This document shows, piece by piece, positions 22,010 through 32,603 of a stretch of DNA of 64,000 nucleotides. The position numbers and the translations under genes are program-made. The stretch is from Entonaema liquescens. Lineage: Eukaryota; Ascomycota; Sordariomycetes; Xylariales; Xylariaceae. Under the pieces are notes generated by a model, which had not been told where the DNA came from, did no database searches, and worked only from the letters and a program-made list of their open reading frames with translations. Positions within the stretch are counted from its first letter, which is position 1. Every line of letters begins with the position of its first letter. The stretch covers positions 1,984,001 to 2,048,000 of the forward strand of contig CADCSX010000023.1 of assembly GCA_902805475.1 (NCBI GenBank). The letters run 5' to 3'.

Positions 22010-22800
22010 TGTGTCTTTCCAAATACCTGCTAGACGGCAAAATATGGCCTAAGTAAGGTATCGGGGTAGTGGAATAGGTAATGCGCAGGGAATGTTCTGG
22101 GAGAGAAAATGTTGATAGTTGATAGTTGATAGTTGATAGTTAAAAGTTGATAATTAACCGTTCGCCGTTGACTCAATTACCGTTTGGTATGTAATTGATA
22201 GTGGGGGTGGGGCCTGCTGAACAGGGTGGCGGCCATAGGTGATGCCAGGTACAAATTACCTAAACTTCAAGGCGGGGCTGCTGCTTCTATTCATTCTTGA
22301 ACGAATTAGAGACTGCCTATATGTGTTAGGTAACATGGAAGGTAACATAGAAGGCGCTACTCTATAGTTACACTTCTACTTTCGCTCCTTTGCTTTGACA
22401 GTTGTCAGTACATCTTCCTTTTTTATACTCCTCATCACCCCCCCTTAAGAAAAAGCTAGCCATTACTATGGGGACACAATAATATTATCAAGCCTCCTTT
22501 TATTCATCTACGTTACTCTAAATTATATACTTGAATTATTTCATCCTTCTCCCTCTCTAGCTCTATCTCTAGCTCTAACCCCCTCTACATCTTCTATCCC
22601 TGTATCTACCTATATATACAAAATAAATATCAAATCTATTAAATTCATGCCCAATCGTTTTCGCATGACATCTGTTTGGTATCACACGCACAACGTCGCG
22701 CTAAACACAATACCGGAGACGCCAGCATCATCCGGTCCAGAGTCAAGTCTATACGACATGTATCGAACCCGATCGTATAAGTTGGGTATTTATCCTTGGA
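22010..22800. other. intergenic between MIR1 and RQC1
   Basis: RQC1 promoter and MIR1 3' region. It holds a heptamer repeat (22111-22141) and a CTCTAGCTCTATCTC-type pyrimidine stretch near 22550. No gene is seen. Confidence 0.5.
22111..22141. repeat. heptamer tandem repeat (TTGATAG)n
   Basis: About four and a half copies of a 7-base unit lie 100 bp upstream of the RQC1 ATG. Confidence 0.85.
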
Positions 22801-23950
22801 TCAATATTTGGCGGCTTGTAAGAGGTTGACGACTTCCATAACCTTAGGCTTCTCCTGCTTAACCTCGGTGGTACTCTTAGTCGCGCCCAAAGCCTACATC
22901 AATCGTTAGTTTTCAACTAGATCACGCAAAGAATCACCAATAAGGGGTCGTACTCTCTGGATATGGCCGTAGATTCCGAACTGGACGGCCGTCATACCTC
23001 CAACCATCACTAGTCGTGGCCCGATACCAGCGTAGCTTCCGCGTAAGCCAAGCTGGCTGATGATATTAAAGATGCGTCGGCCAGTTCCTTCACCAGGTCG
23101 CCCCTTTTCCTTGTTGATCTTGCTCAACACGGTATCCGCAGGTTGTGAAACAATCGCAGCTGCCATTCCGGCGACGAGACCACAACCAAGATTTACCCCA
23201 GAAAGCGTTGTGTTAGATGCTGTTTCTTTGTTGATCAAGGAATGCGCTACTTCGAGAGCCTTTTCATACACTACAAACGTTGCCATCGTGTACGGAACCC
23301 TATGCTAAAGTCAACTATGCGGCACAGCCACAAATGGTACAAAAACAGGCTTACTGTTTCAATACTATCGGCGTGAATCCGGAGTAAAGGCCGGCCATTC
23401 CTTCATGGCTAGCCATCTTACCGAATGCCGACAGCATGTTAGGAGCAAACGAGGGTTGTGATACTAATCTAATGCGGACAGCCTCGAATGGACAGAGTAG
23501 AATATCGCCAAGGAATTCGGCCGCGGCGGAAGAGGCAAGGTATACGGTATTTCGGTTTGCAGCTGCTTTCTCCGGTCCCAGGAAATCGTTGGCTTGTCTC
23601 TTGAAGAACTCGTAACCGCCGAATTTGAACGCTCCTTGCAGGAAATATCCTGTCACCGTCGGTCCGAATCCTGTCAACAATGCTCCAGCACGGTCGTTGG
23701 CGATAATCTGGCGCATTCCGCCCGCTAACCCTCTATTATATTTAATTGGTTCGAGCTGAACCCGGGTCTTGACCCTGAGCATGCATCAGCTTTCGTGGCG
23801 CAATACAGACGTTAAATTTTCTCCTATTGGCAATAGCCAAATATGCGAAATCATGTTGGCTTACACATCGACTGGAGTCAGTATGGCATGAGTGAATGAA
23901 CAGCAGATAGCTCCTGAGAAGGCGTATCTTGCGATCTCGGAGACCTTCAT
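22801..23950 (-). CDS. MIR1: mitochondrial phosphate carrier (MIR1/SLC25A3 type)
   Basis: Imports phosphate with protons into the mitochondrial matrix for ATP synthesis. Exons: 23950-23865, 23774-23355, 23299-22954 and 22893-22801; introns are 54-90 bp with standard ends and all joins are in phase (314 residues). Three carrier signatures are visible: TPVDVVKTR, CPFEAVRIR and QPADTVLSK. Phosphate-carrier-specific text includes QLEPIKYNRGLAGG, KFGGYEFFKRQ and LKQVPYTMA. The start is uncertain. The ATG at 23950 gives a normal-length carrier, but the frame stays open upstream to an acceptor-like site at about 24069, so a first exon with a longer N-terminus may exist. Confidence 0.93.
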
Positions 23951-24146
23951 CCCCGGACTTATGGACAAGGAAGGAATATTGGCGACGCCGTCTGCGACAT
24001 ATTTTACAGGATTACTGTTGTCGAAAACACTAGGGGTAACAGGAGATTCTGACTTGGACAAAAACAAACTGTAATAAAACTGGCATAAGTATCAATCTCG
24101 TTCGGGTAAGACAATCATCGTTACTGCATGCTTGCTAAAATTGAAA

Positions 24147-24398
24147 TCACCTTTTGACACTGAAAGCGCTGATTCCCAAGCGTCCCAAGATGGAGTCGGC
24201 CATTCCTTTCCTCGAATCCGGATCAACCTCCTTCGCGACCTCCCTAACTGCCTCCAGAACCCTGAGATGTTCCTTCTTCAGTTCCTCAAACGAGTTGTCC
24301 AGCTGGATATGCCACGGGTACAAGACGAAGACCTGGAAGCCAAGCGCGGAAGAAGCGACGGCAAAGTTCGTCAGGGAGATGAGACGTGTGATGATCAT
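24147..24398 (-). CDS. 83-residue single-pass membrane protein, probably mitochondrial
   Basis: The ATG at 24398 opens MIITRLISLTNFAVASSALG: a short basic start, one hydrophobic segment (about residues 5-29) including FQVFVLYPWH, then a charged helical part (FEELKKEHLRVLEAVREVAKE) with coiled-coil-like spacing. The pattern of a short N-terminus, one helix and YPWH recalls small fungal mitochondrial inner-membrane proteins, but I cannot assign a named family with certainty. A likely 5'-UTR intron (24455-24504) with a CTAAC branch site supports transcription. The gene ends about 200 bp before the MIR1 ATG on the same strand. Confidence 0.65.
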   Translation of the reverse strand: MIITRLISLTNFAVASSALGFQVFVLYPWHIQLDNSFEELKKEHLRVLEAVREVAKEVDPDSRKGMADSILGRLGISAFSVKR

Positions 24399-24454
24399 TT
24401 TGGCGGTGGTGAGGGCGTCAGTTCTGTTTTGGGTTTCCTTCCGGCAGGTATCGT

Positions 24455-24504
24455 CTGCGTGAGACCAGGTTAGAACAAGAAAAGAGTGAGAAGAGGCGAC
24501 ATAC
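24455..24504 (-). other. 5'-UTR intron of the 83-residue protein gene
   Basis: GTATGT donor, CTAAC branch site and CGCAG acceptor span 50 bp just upstream of the ATG at 24398. This is a prediction from splice signals only. Confidence 0.5.
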
Positions 24505-24545
24505 AGTAGAATCTGGAGGCTATGGGGTCGCGATAAAGAGAGCAA

Positions 24546-27500
24546 GTGCGCCTTTATGTAGTGCGCCTCTGGAGGCGTAGGATTTCGAATCTATAAGGAC
24601 TCCGTCTATTCTAATATTGTCTAGCCGATATTCTTGATTATACGGATAATTCCAGAGAAATTACAAAAGAAACTAATAACTGGAGGTAGGCAGAAAAAAT
24701 GGGAAAAATTGGAAAAATGGGAAAGAAAGAATTACGGTCTACCAACAGAAGAGCAAGCACGAAGAAAATTCGTGGAAGTTAAGCCGTCGCGACCCCCTGT
24801 CAGGATTTCATCATCCCTCGTGGAGGGTTTTCCCGAAGAATTTTTTTTCACCTCGGTCAAATTCTGTCTACGAGAGGCGAGACCGACTTCGGCAACTAGG
24901 TCCGAATGTGACAGAAGATTTATTGCGATACTCTACCTGGGAGAGTGTCGTGGCTGGATTGGGAAGCTCTGGCGCCAATGGGCATAAAAGAAGGGAAGAA
25001 ATTCCATTTTTAGGGGTCTTTAGGCTGACAAAGTGGCCTGACGGATCGGAAAGTCACGCCACGGGGCCCAATTTGCCCCGGTTTAAGAAAGCTTGTTTCG
25101 CCTTCATCACGTCTTATTGGCAATTTACTGCAATTTCGTCGAAGCGCAACACGGGTATCGAGGCTTTGAAGCAGCCCTAGTAGGGAGCATGTGCAAGTGG
25201 GCCTCCCACGAAGATAACGTGGGTTGGGTGTGGGAAGAAGTAAGGGCAGAATAGGAAGAATAGAAAGGATCAACTTCAGGGGTCATTTTTAGGTCTATTA
25301 GGTAAGACTCCGATCACCCGTAATTTGCCAATCCTAAATTGTTTCATTCAAGAGTCTAACGAGTCTAGACAAATAAAGTGGGTTCGGCTCAAGTTAAAGC
25401 ACCGGGTACCCACAAACTCCCGCTCCGCCCCGACTTATTTTCGGCACGAAGCCGGCTCTAATCTAGACCGAGACGGAACACCCAGTTAGGAATGTTACAA
25501 AGTCAGGCTAAATTGCCAAGAATTTGGGTTTAAGGTCACTTGGCTAAATCATTCATCTGGACAGGTAGGTCTCACTGGTCAGCTGCACTTGATCATGGGG
25601 AGCTTATTTTGCTTATCTCTGCTATCATCCACTGTTTAAAGGTATCAACTAGCGAGTCACCAGTCTTAACCGGAGCCAACGCGGTGCAAACATTATCATG
25701 ACTACCGAGATATGAAGATTACGAACTCCTGCCTCTTGCTTAGCCCCGCAACAAAACCTTGTAGATCTTTCACTATAACAGATACCAACAGGTTCGAAGA
25801 TAGTGTTGGAGCAAGTTTTAATTAAAGGCCCTTGGGGTGGATCAAAAATCAAAGCGACGTGGCCCGAATTGGGAATTGCTTTGGCATTTTCCCGTGTGAA
25901 AAAAAAATTATTTGAGACTCTTGAGCCTTCTCGGTTTGTGCGTTGGGCTTGCTTCAAACCCAAAAAAGTTGAAAGCCATCTCGGCGAAGGAGCAAAGTCA
26001 CGTCAGCCACGGGTCTATGCCCCAGTTGGTATCATGCGCCTCCCGAAGCGACATCGTTTCAGTTACGTTACGATTCGCGAAACGACAAAATTTTCCAAAA
26101 TGCATGGCACACTCAACTTTTCAGCACAGGGAACGATGAACGATGTCGCTACTTGGCTTCGACATCGTGGCAATTTGAGAGTGGTAACTAGGAAACGCCG
26201 ATTGCCCTTTCTATTCTTTGGTTGAGTCCTACCAGAAGAAGATTACCCGTGTTATTACTCGTCCAGTAGGTAAGTCTAGAGTCTTTGCGGTGGGTTCACT
26301 ACGTCACAAATAACCCTTCTGTCGGTAGTCTGGCTTGACAGGAGCTTAATTTAGGGGAATATTGATTGGATCCCCATAAATCTATGAACGTGTCACAATT
26401 ATATCTACTTTATTTTTCTGTCTACCAATGACAGGAGTTTTTCGTGTATTCTTTTATTGGCGTAAACAGTCATCTTCCTCGTAATGTTACTCCAGTAACA
26501 GCCAGACGATCCCGAACTACCTCCATCCGATATCGTTGATGCCGACGATTTGGCCAGACGCAGTCGGAACTATGTAGTGTATGCATTAGCTAGTCAGTCC
26601 ACCCGCCACGTGCAGTCTGGGGAGAAAGAGAGCTCCCCGATAGGTATTTCTGCCTCTTTTCTGTGGTGTACATATGTGGTTCCCACACGGGCGGGCCGCT
26701 ATTCCTAACTTAGTTTCCATTTGCGGTGGAGACGTTGGCGGGACTCGCTGCGTATGGATGAAGCTTCTGGAACGACATGTGATGGAACCCCTTTTTACGG
26801 GGACGAACTAGAGCGGCCGGTGAGTCGCAAATGCGGTCAGGTCTCCCCCCAGATTTCTTCGGTTCCGTTTTCGCTTCACCTTGGTGATAAATCGACCGAG
26901 TTCGCGAACTCGTGGGGTTGATGTTCATTCTCAAGTAACTATCCATCTGCGCTTACTGATTTTATTGCGTTATGGTAACCGCTAGCGTGCTCTCCAAGAC
27001 GACTAGGCCTATTCTACTTGATTTCAGCCTGCCCGTTCTTTCAAAATGGAAGCCAGCGCATACCGCTGACCGACTCTAGTTATGATACTGGTCGACGCTA
27101 TCGTACTGAGTGGTTGTCGAGGTGGTCATAATGGAACTACATGAACATAACTCTACGAAACATTCAGGAGTCGGATTGCCATATACGAAATCAAAGCGCC
27201 CACAAGATAATCGAATACCGTGCCTTTACAACAAGGGCGCGCTGATTACAAGGCCGTGGCGATACGTCGTCGCCGTTTGGAATCCGCTTAAGGGAACAAG
27301 AAGCGATTCTCGGACGAAGGAAAATAATAGCTTGCTGTCATTTCAAATACCTATAATACGCTGAGGATATGGGCGAAAAGCGAAAAAATGAAACACGAGA
27401 GGCCACGAACCCAACGATACAGCCGAAAGCTCTTCGTATTAGGTGTTTGAGTGGTGCAAAATGTTGACACGCTGAAAGGAATGGCCATTTGATACTGGGC

Positions 27501-29048
27501 ACAGCAGGAGATGTATGCGTGTACGAGGGTTTCTCCAGTCATCTATTGAGTTACTCCCAATAAAATCTCATTAAGCATACTGAATATATTCGTATAGCTA
27601 TATCAGCTAGTATAAGTATATCTAGGCGCTGTCAGGAGTCATATTTGAGACCCCCTTAGAACAAAGGAACTGTTTAGTATGAAAAGTTAGCTCTAGCTTC
27701 AGAGCTATCTTAGAGTTTCTTGCGGAATAGCGAAGTTGTTTCCCTCACCTTTTGGTCCACCTCGTGACAGGCGCTAAAGTGCGAATCTAAGCACAGTAGA
27801 ACTCCATCCAATTCAACCCAGTCTCCATTCCCGAACTTACCGCGTTCTCTGTCTGGCATTTCTAGCCCCTTGAACGTGCGCGTCACATATGATAGGCTTA
27901 CTTATAGCATGCGAACTTTGATGTCTAGGAGTTATAATGAACAAACTGGCCGCCCGGCCCCGGAAGGTAAAGTGTGCCTAATACGTATACGCGGAAAACT
28001 TAAAGACAACATTAGTGTGGATTAGTTTCGTACAGCTCAACGTTGTCTGGTTTCCTAACTAGTAGTGATCTACTACTTTCCCCTTTTCTAACTAGTGTAG
28101 CCTACCGAAGAAGTTTCGATGACTTTTAGACTGGTTACAAGATATCGAATCACATTTCTCGTTATTGTTTATCAAAATTTGCCAAAGTTTATTGTGGCCT
28201 TTGTTGACGATGGTAAGGCCAGTTGACCGCACTTGACTATACCTGTGTAGGCTGATCATAACCAATTACGATGACAAGATACAATGATCTAAGCACTCAA
28301 GGGGCTCCTGATGAGGGCTTTTGAAAAGAGCTTGCAATAAACGTTTCTAAGTCCAATATGTTTCTAAGGAGTAAATATTGGTCTCACGTTTGCTAGGCCA
28401 GATGTACCAAAAATACTAGGCTCATAACTATCCAGTTCCCTTTACTTTTAAGATATAATGTCAATGAAACTATTTCAAGAGTATGCATTCTGGAAATGTT
28501 TACTTTCCCACCCACACTTCAACGTCTACAAGTAAACTCTTTCTTGCAAAGTAGTTAACTAGGGTTAACTTAACTAGTCTTCCATTCACATACTTTGATA
28601 ATAGAATACAATAAGTAAAAGACAGCTGACACATACAGGCAACTACCCCTAAAGCCTATATTCCCGCGTCCACCCCGGATCACAAATTAGAGATATTTGC
28701 ACATCGTCGTAACTATAGATCTACTTCTAGGGACCTTTGGTCATCAATATCTTACGCACTTTCGATATATAGCTGCAATGAAGACGGGATTAACACGGAG
28801 CTATCCAGCTTACCAGGTCAAATAAGATAGCTTAGTCAAGAGGAGCATGGTCTTCTCAATAAAGCAGCAGTATGACTAAAATGAGTTGACTAGACTATTG
28901 TCGGCAGTTAAATCTTATAATAAGATGCCTATCTGGTTCATGGTCATCCCCGGAAAGGTACCCAGGTAGTGTGTACTTCGATAAGTATCATAAACATGCG
29001 GCTCTATTTCATGTACTGTGACTTACAAGGATGCGTATCTTATACTCC
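24546..29048. other. gene desert, first part
   Basis: I see no gene in 4.5 kb. The longest frames (117 and 140 codons) have odd composition, no intron support and no family resemblance. 24600-26300 is more mixed in base composition; 27550-29000 is AT-rich with many short TAACTAGT-like strings. It may contain eroded repeats. Confidence 0.5.
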
Positions 29049-29432
29049 TCAACGACAGTTCACGATTGCAGACAAATGGTAATTCCCATTACGCCCGCAA
29101 GTGCCGTCGCTAACTATCATCTGACCTCCAAATACACATTGATAAACTCCCAGGTGAGGCCTCCTTTGAGTATCCCGTAGCATCGCCATGCGCTTACAAG
29201 CCGCAGTAACATCTGAGTAATAAATTCTCTCCAATAGCCGTGTCAAGCACCATATCTCTTCTCCCATTGGAAGAGAGCAGCCAATAGAGCAACCCTTCAC
29301 CGTTGGATAGAACGGAAACCATCTGGTTGGTAGAATATATACCTCAGGGCAGGCCTTTGTAGCAGTTACTTCGGGGACCAAATACCTACACACACCTGAC
29401 GAGGACAACGCAACTCCCGCTAGACCGAGCAC
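29049..29432 (-). CDS. doubtful Cys-rich small ORF
   Basis: The frame holds nine Cys and ends YQCVFGGQMIVSDGTCGRNG...NCR, a style seen in small secreted fungal proteins. There is no in-frame ATG start with a proper signal peptide (the frame opens from a GTG/upstream region), so either a 5' exon is missing or the frame is chance. No family is recognised. Confidence 0.22.
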   Translation of the reverse strand: MLGLAGVALSSSGVCRYLVPEVTATKACPEVYILPTRWFPFYPTVKGCSIGCSLPMGEEIWCLTRLLERIYYSDVTAACKRMAMLRDTQRRPHLGVYQCVFGGQMIVSDGTCGRNGNYHLSAIVNCR

Positions 29433-29840
29433 AAATCGGTCGCTTATCTAGATAGGTAATAAACGTGCAGCTTCACAGGCGAGTCCGCTGGAGCCGCATG
29501 GCCTTCTACATGGTACGGGGTACGTCATATTGACTCCTTACCTGTACGTGACATCACATCACCTGCGCAGCAAACACAACCCCAAGCAGGCGAACCCGGG
29601 ACCGAGGCGCCTCCCCTTCGACAACGGGATACGGGGACGTCGCTGACCCGTTGTTGAAACCGTCCACAGCAGCAGCAGTAGCAGCAGTCAGTCAGTCAAA
29701 GGTTAGAATAGAATGGCGGGGAGGCACGGCAAGGCTACCGAGGATGATCCCGGTATATGAGCGAAAGGTGTGTCGTCGCACAAGAGCAACACGTGGCCGA
29801 ATCCCATGCCGTCTTTTTTACCAGACACCTGTTTGCCCCA

Positions 29841-29865
29841 TCTATCTATCTATCTATCTGTCTAT
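29841..29865. repeat. tetramer microsatellite (CTAT)n
   Basis: About six copies of TCTA with one G substitution. Confidence 0.85.
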
Positions 29866-29918
29866 ACACCTTTCTTTTCCCCCTCATGCAAACAAAACGG
29901 CGCTAGGAAAATTAGGTA

Positions 29919-29936
29919 CCTACCTACGTAGGTAGG
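29919..29936. repeat. perfect 18-bp palindrome of TAGGTA type
   Basis: CCTACCTACGTAGGTAGG is its own reverse complement. It is the longest example of a motif that recurs in the spacers of this window. Confidence 0.85.
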
Positions 29937-30003
29937 CAGGTAGGTATACAAACCGCTTCCCTACGTAAGAGGGATCCGACGGCGTGGCTCGGGACCCGTG
30001 GAG

Positions 30004-30030
30004 ACGTACATACGTACATACGTACATACG
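30004..30030. repeat. octamer microsatellite (ACGTACAT)n
   Basis: A little more than three copies in tandem. Confidence 0.85.
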
Positions 30031-30070
30031 CGCCTGCAGGGACGGCTGCGAGACCACGTTGCAACGTGGG

Positions 30071-30092
30071 CAGGACAGGACAGGACAGGACA
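30071..30092. repeat. pentamer microsatellite (CAGGA)n
   Basis: Four copies and a partial. Confidence 0.85.
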
Positions 30093-31309
30093 TGGCAGAA
30101 ACGCGATGCGCGCCGCATGCATCGCCGCTCGCGTGGAAACCGTCACATCCAATCGGTCGGGATTTCGGCGCGCTGTCGGGAGAAGGAGGGCTGGGCTAGG
30201 CTTGGGCTAAACATGTACATACACACGGTCTACCTACCACTGGAGCCTGCCTACCTCACTGCTACTACTACATCATAGCTAAGTATATACTGGGGGGCTG
30301 TAGGTATAGGTAGCATCGCATCGCATCTTTCCGCCAGTTATTACGCGCAGTTACACGTGCTGTCGTACCCCCAAGCCCTCCTCTTTGCTTCAGCCTACCT
30401 GAATATGGTACGTACGTAGGTATTAATATACATACGTTCGTATATATGTATTGAATGTAACCGTAAACTCTAGGTAGGCGGGAGACGGGAAGCATTTGCA
30501 GAATGCAGAAAAAAAATCAAATAATTGCCCAGCTTGAAATTGGCTGCGCTTTTTCAAATTTCCCACCCCTTGTTCTTATTTCCCATCCTTCGAACGCCCG
30601 CCGCCATCTCTCGCCTGCCTAGTAGGGTAGCATCAGGGGGCCAACTGCGTTCTGAAAAAGGAAATTTTCCTTGTGAAAGTGGTCGCGTCGGGAAGGCTCT
30701 CCGCCCGCCCTTTTCGACGGTATGTCACCCATCGAAAAGAAATAAAGAAAATAAAGATAAAATTATCCTAGGCTGCCGATTCGCGCGAATACTAGAATAT
30801 CTGATGCGGCCTGCCTGCTTCGGTGGCGCGGCTGCGTCGGAACGGCACGCAGCCACACGTGGTGGTAATGATGGTGGTCATCAGATGACTCGGCAAGCGA
30901 TTGTATATATGTATGTGTATATATGTAGAAATCCATCTCATTGGTGCTGCAGGAGGTAAAGTAAAAGGGGGAAGAAAGTAGTAATATGTCATGTCTAAAA
31001 TAAGACTTAATCATGACATGAAGATGCTACGGGATGCTTACATAGACGACAAAAAAAAACTTCAGCCTGGCGCAGCGTATGTGTGCGTACCTAGGCAAAC
31101 CGAAATCGAAAAGAAACTCGCGGCGCAATCTCGCTCATCTAGACCCTAGAAGCGGATGAGCCGCAAAAGTTACGAAAAGACTCATTTCCTGGCGCGCACT
31201 CGGAAGGCGAGAATCGCGCGCTGTATTGTATTGTACGTACCATACAATACCAAGGGCGCCTTGCAAGCCCGAAAAGCCGCACGGCGACCACACACATCTT
31301 CCCCGTGAG

Positions 31310-31329
31310 TGAGGATCGATCGATCCTCA
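31310..31329. repeat. perfect 20-bp palindrome
   Basis: TGAGGATCGATCGATCCTCA reads the same on both strands. It could form a cruciform or bind a dimeric protein; no gene is adjacent. Confidence 0.85.
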
Positions 31330-31590
31330 GGAAGCGAGCCTGGATGGGCGGATGACCCCCCTTCTTCTTTTTCTGCTTGGTGGCCCCCCACGCGGAAGAT
31401 GGGACGGTATCCGAAAATGGTAAGCTGGGAATACTTTGTCAGACTGGATGGTCTATTTCTGGCAAACCCGGGACGGGCTGTGAATTGAACAATCAGATTA
31501 CACCAGATATCTTGGTTCTGCAACAGCGAGTATGTAAGTGTGTGTACTGCGTAATGATTACCATTGCCTAAGGGAGGGTAGGGGAGGGGG

Positions 31591-31612
31591 GGAAGAAGAA
31601 GAAGAAGAAGAA
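31591..31612. repeat. trinucleotide repeat (GAA)n in a purine tract
   Basis: About seven GAA units inside a longer purine-only tract (31571-31624). Confidence 0.85.
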
Positions 31613-32303
31613 GGGGGGGAGAAAGTGAATGATGGCATTTGGCGATGGGATATGATGCGTTATGCATTTCTCAACGTCACGGCTAAGGGAATTCGCATAG
31701 CAGAAGGACAGTGTAGCAAGCGAACGATGCAGCAACCTTGAACGGTCCAGGGATCTATGTCTCTTTCGAAATTTCCGGTCCTAGACTACTGCAGGGGAAC
31801 GACCTTTCGAAGCGGGAAGGGTGCAGTACCGTGTACGGGGAACGCGCCTGATGCATTGTACCTATGTCATGTTGACGCAAGCCACTGGGCTGCATCCATG
31901 TACCGATTGTACATACATAGGTATACACACATGCGGCTACGGATACGTTAGGTGGTGTAGTAAATATAGGATTGTGTTCCCGTGCCGAAAACTTTTTTTT
32001 CTTTTAACGAAGCCGAGACCTGATGGAATGCGACGAGATATTGATTCTGTATATGAGTACTAGACTGGTACCTTCTTGCAAAAGAAAAAGAAAACTCGGC
32101 CGTATTCTCGACAATCGCGCATGTAGTCGCCGAACGTAAAACCCAGTGTAAGTCAACGTTGGCAGAGGCGCAGCTGGGATCAAGGTAATCTCAGCGGATG
32201 GATTGTTGGGCGAGAAGAATTTTTTTCATGTAAAATGAAAAGGCTAGGATGACAATAAAGAAAAGAAATATATGACAAACGACGAAAAGGTTAAGCCGTG
32301 CCT

Positions 32304-32331
32304 GTAAGATGTAAGATGTAAGATGTAATAT
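32304..32331. repeat. heptamer tandem repeat (GTAAGAT)n
   Basis: Three exact copies and one variant (GTAATAT). Confidence 0.85.
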
Positions 32332-32577
32332 GTAAGGTTAATACTAAGGCCGGCATGTCTACGTACCGGTCAGTTTAGGGCGGTCGTTCCCGAGACGGGG
32401 CTCCACTTCCCCTTATCATTTCCTCCAAGCTAAGTGGACGACCCGACGGAACGGTCGCTGGGAACACTTTCCAGGGCGTAACCTCCCTTTAAGCTTGCAT
32501 TAGCCTCGCAGCTCGTTGTGCCTAGGCAGATGCAGTGACTGGTAATGTTTCTAAATAAAAATGAAGAAGGCAAGGCC

Positions 32578-32603
32578 AAAAAAAAAAAAAAAAAAAAAAA
32601 AAA
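32578..32603. repeat. poly-A tract, 26 bases
   Basis: Uninterrupted A run. Other long runs in the desert are T16 at 36025-36040, T17 at 37161-37177 and T18 at 37510-37527. Confidence 0.9.

Noticed and set aside
31182..31667. 161-codon minus-strand frame
   Set aside because: Low-complexity start, poor codon use, no family resemblance; likely chance in microsatellite DNA.
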